Of a stretch of DNA of 64,000 bases, positions 62,337 to 64,000 are shown piece by piece. A program made the translations under genes and the position numbers. This DNA is from Glossina fuscipes (Eukaryota; Arthropoda; Insecta; Diptera; Glossinidae): positions 417,023-481,022 of the forward strand of contig NW_023998547.1 of NCBI RefSeq assembly GCF_014805625.2, given 5' to 3'. The number at the start of each line of letters is the position of its first letter. Position 1 is the first letter of the stretch. Under the pieces are notes generated by a model, which saw only the letters and a list, made by a program, of their open reading frames with translations, was not told the origin of the DNA and made no database searches.

Positions 62337-63099
62337 ATATTATGTTATAGCAGCATAATATTGAAGTCAATATTTGCGAGAAATGATTGCAATAATTATT
62401 AATTTTATGCAACTATTATTATTTAAATCGAGATTATGCAAGTAATCTATGTTATTGTTCAACTTCATCGTCATCAATATCGTCAATATCGCGACACAAT
62501 CGGTTTTTGCATTATTGCATTAAAATTTGTTTCATTGTTTTTGTTGTTCGCGCTTACATGCACTTTCAGATTGATTGAGAGCGAGTGGCCTCTCCATCAA
62601 TGTATGTACGTTGTATCTAGCTTTTCTACATGATTACATTACATTCACTAAGATGTAGTTTTTGTTATTACTTGTATGCTCTATGCTTTTTCATTGAAAA
62701 ATATTGCAAAAAACAAAATCAACAACTTTGCGCTATTGTTGTCGCCGTTGACTTTAAAAATTTTTCTCAAGGCATTTCCGTGACTTTAATATTTCAGTTT
62801 TCACAATATACGTTTATTGATTGCTCTTAGTGATTATGCGTTTTTTTTTTTTGCTTATACTGTGTCACCCAAATTTCAAAAAAAAGGAAAAAGTTAGAAA
62901 TTATCATCATTTTTTTTTCGATATCGTACTCTAGTATAGTCCCTAATCTATCGGACTTTCATTTTTTTTATCAATTTTATTATATTAAAATGAAGTAAGA
63001 AAATTATAGTCGATTTAAAGCGAATTCGTGTACACTCACCTAACATCACCTCGAGTACGTCACCATGAAGCGATCACGAAGTCCTTAAGATGCTGTACG

Positions 63100-63290
63100 C
63101 AAGTATTTTTGCGCCACTAATTTATTCTCGATCAATATGAAATTCGGATGCGATAAAGACATGTCTGCCTGTCTGTTCGCCTGTCCGTTTCGATACTGCG
63201 GTAAATATTCTTCCATTGGTAAACATTAAGATATCGTCTTCAAATTGGGAAATTCTTGAAAATTAGTAAAATCAGGCTGAGTCTCTGAAG
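63100..63290 (+). repeat. Probable dispersed-repeat fragment
   Basis: TTCTCGATCAATATGAAATTC, then ATGTCTGCCTGTCTG, TTCGCCTGTCCG, GGTAAATATTCTTCCATTGG and GTAAAATCAGGCTGAGTCTC follow the block order of the dispersed family, but with low similarity. Confidence 0.4.
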
Positions 63291-63355
63291 TACAAGTTTT
63301 CTTTTTTGGAGTTCCTTTGCTCATTAGTGCACCCTGCAGTTACAGTGATGATGTT

Positions 63356-63676
63356 CTATGCTATATGTGCTCTTACAGTACTTGTACATTGTATCGCCTT
63401 TTTTTTCTTCTTCTCGATGGAAAGGTAGTGGGTATGATATATTCGGCGCCAGTCAAATATAATTTCTTGATTTATTTCGCCCTGCATTGAAGGCCCTATA
63501 CTTAGAAGCAATCCTTTTGAGTAATGTGCATATGTGTATCTTGGCTGATCGATGGTAACTGGTTCGACTAAAGTTTTTTTAATTAGTACAAGTCTTAAGG
63601 GATTAATATTAGTATTTTGAAAAATATAAACTTTTGAAGGTCTTCTTAGCATTTGCACGCCTGCTGATGGTCCCAT
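63356..63676 (-). CDS. Unrecognised open frame, possible exon or element fragment
   Basis: A 106-codon frame on the minus strand starting MGPSAGVQML. Its middle part (e.g. TIDQPRYTYAHYSKG and GPSMQGEINQEIIFDWRR) has balanced composition rather than the Phe/Leu/Ile bias of chance frames here. It ends just after a poly-Lys stretch made by poly-A. No domain, signal peptide or family is recognised. A second minus-strand frame lies directly upstream (63707 to the window edge), interrupted by a poly-T run. I could not join the two with convincing splice sites. The length is within what chance allows in this window. Confidence 0.15.
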   Translation of the reverse strand: MGPSAGVQMLRRPSKVYIFQNTNINPLRLVLIKKTLVEPVTIDQPRYTYAHYSKGLLLSIGPSMQGEINQEIIFDWRRIYHTHYLSIEKKKKKAIQCTSTVRAHIA

Positions 63677-64000
63677 ATAAGATGCATTCTTACATTTTAT
63701 CTCATATCAGTTGTCAGTTTTATGACGATAACAGTTACAAAAGTTGACAGACGAACCATCCGAAATGATTAAATCAAAAAAAAAAAAAAAACCTGCCACA
63801 CTTTGCACACGACACAAACGAATCGATAAATCTTCTTTACCTATTTGTATTAGCTGATGGGGTATAAATGATTTTTCACTCATACTCCTGTCACATAAAC
63901 AAATTTGTTCACTCAAATATTGTCTTCCTTCCCGCGAGAGATAAATATAAATTATGTAGTGAGATCTCTCGAATTGAAATAGAAAAATCAAGTTATTCAC

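Larger units (their letters stand above)
58501..64000. other. Non-coding region, right end
   Basis: No gene is firmly supported. The region holds ATTC (59934-59966), CAAG (60110-60155) and TA/poly-T (62290-62336) repeats, a dispersed-repeat-like stretch at about 63100-63290, and two adjacent minus-strand frames near the right edge (63356-63676 and 63707 to beyond the window) whose codons look less AT-driven than average but which I do not recognise. The longest non-transposon frame (58613-59083, 156 codons) depends on poly-T runs. Confidence 0.5.

Noticed and set aside
1..64000. tRNA, rRNA or bacterial operon features
   Set aside because: No cloverleaf with convincing A and B boxes was seen, no rRNA-like conserved stretch, and no ribosome-binding-site/ORF packing.

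Overview
This window looks like non-coding DNA from a fly nuclear genome, most likely a schizophoran fly. The evidence is strong A+T richness, dense microsatellites and long poly-A/poly-T tracts, two broken mariner transposons of fly type, and several diverged copies of a dispersed repeat. That repeat starts near TATACCC and carries the GTCTGTCTGTCCG block common in dipteran genomes. I cannot name the species. I find no convincing protein-coding gene, no tRNA or rRNA gene, no CRISPR array and no bacterial-style operon. The longest open frames (about 100-156 codons) are mariner remnants, poly-T/poly-A or microsatellite translations, or lengths expected by chance in AT-rich DNA. The window is best read as an intergenic desert or the inside of a very large intron. 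Small exons cannot be excluded by eye.

Layout: positions 1-13.9 kb are AT-rich DNA with poly-T/poly-A tracts, TA, CA and GAT microsatellites, and a tandem repeat related to the dispersed family near 9.8-10.1 kb. At 13922-14413 lies a 492 bp internally deleted mellifera-type mariner with intact terminal inverted repeats and TA target duplication. From 14.4 to 27.7 kb are diverged dispersed repeats (16.8 kb on +, 24.5-24.9 kb on -), a three-unit ~114 bp tandem repeat with a hairpin in each unit (21.5-21.86 kb), and a GC-rich island at 23.0-23.1 kb. The stretch from 27.6 to 33.3 kb is the richest in microsatellites (TA, ATTC, GATA, CGA, GAT, AACT, TGCAA). Further dispersed-repeat copies lie at 33.3-33.7 and 38.56-39.08 kb. 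A second, more decayed mariner with a recognisable D34D framework lies at 34.1-34.72 kb. A pre-miRNA-like hairpin occurs at 40.43-40.52 kb and a CpG-rich structured patch at 42.28-42.39 kb. From 42.4 to 64 kb there are more microsatellites, a 47 bp tandem duplication (48.3 kb), two dispersed-repeat copies (50.4 and 53.85 kb), and hairpins at 54.75 and 56.84 kb.

No set of genes here works together. The recognisable biology is transposon decay and simple-repeat expansion. The items most worth checking are the 40.4 kb hairpin, the hairpin-bearing tandem repeat at 21.5 kb, the short mariner derivative at 13.9 kb (structurally a MITE), and the inverted ends of the dispersed repeat family.
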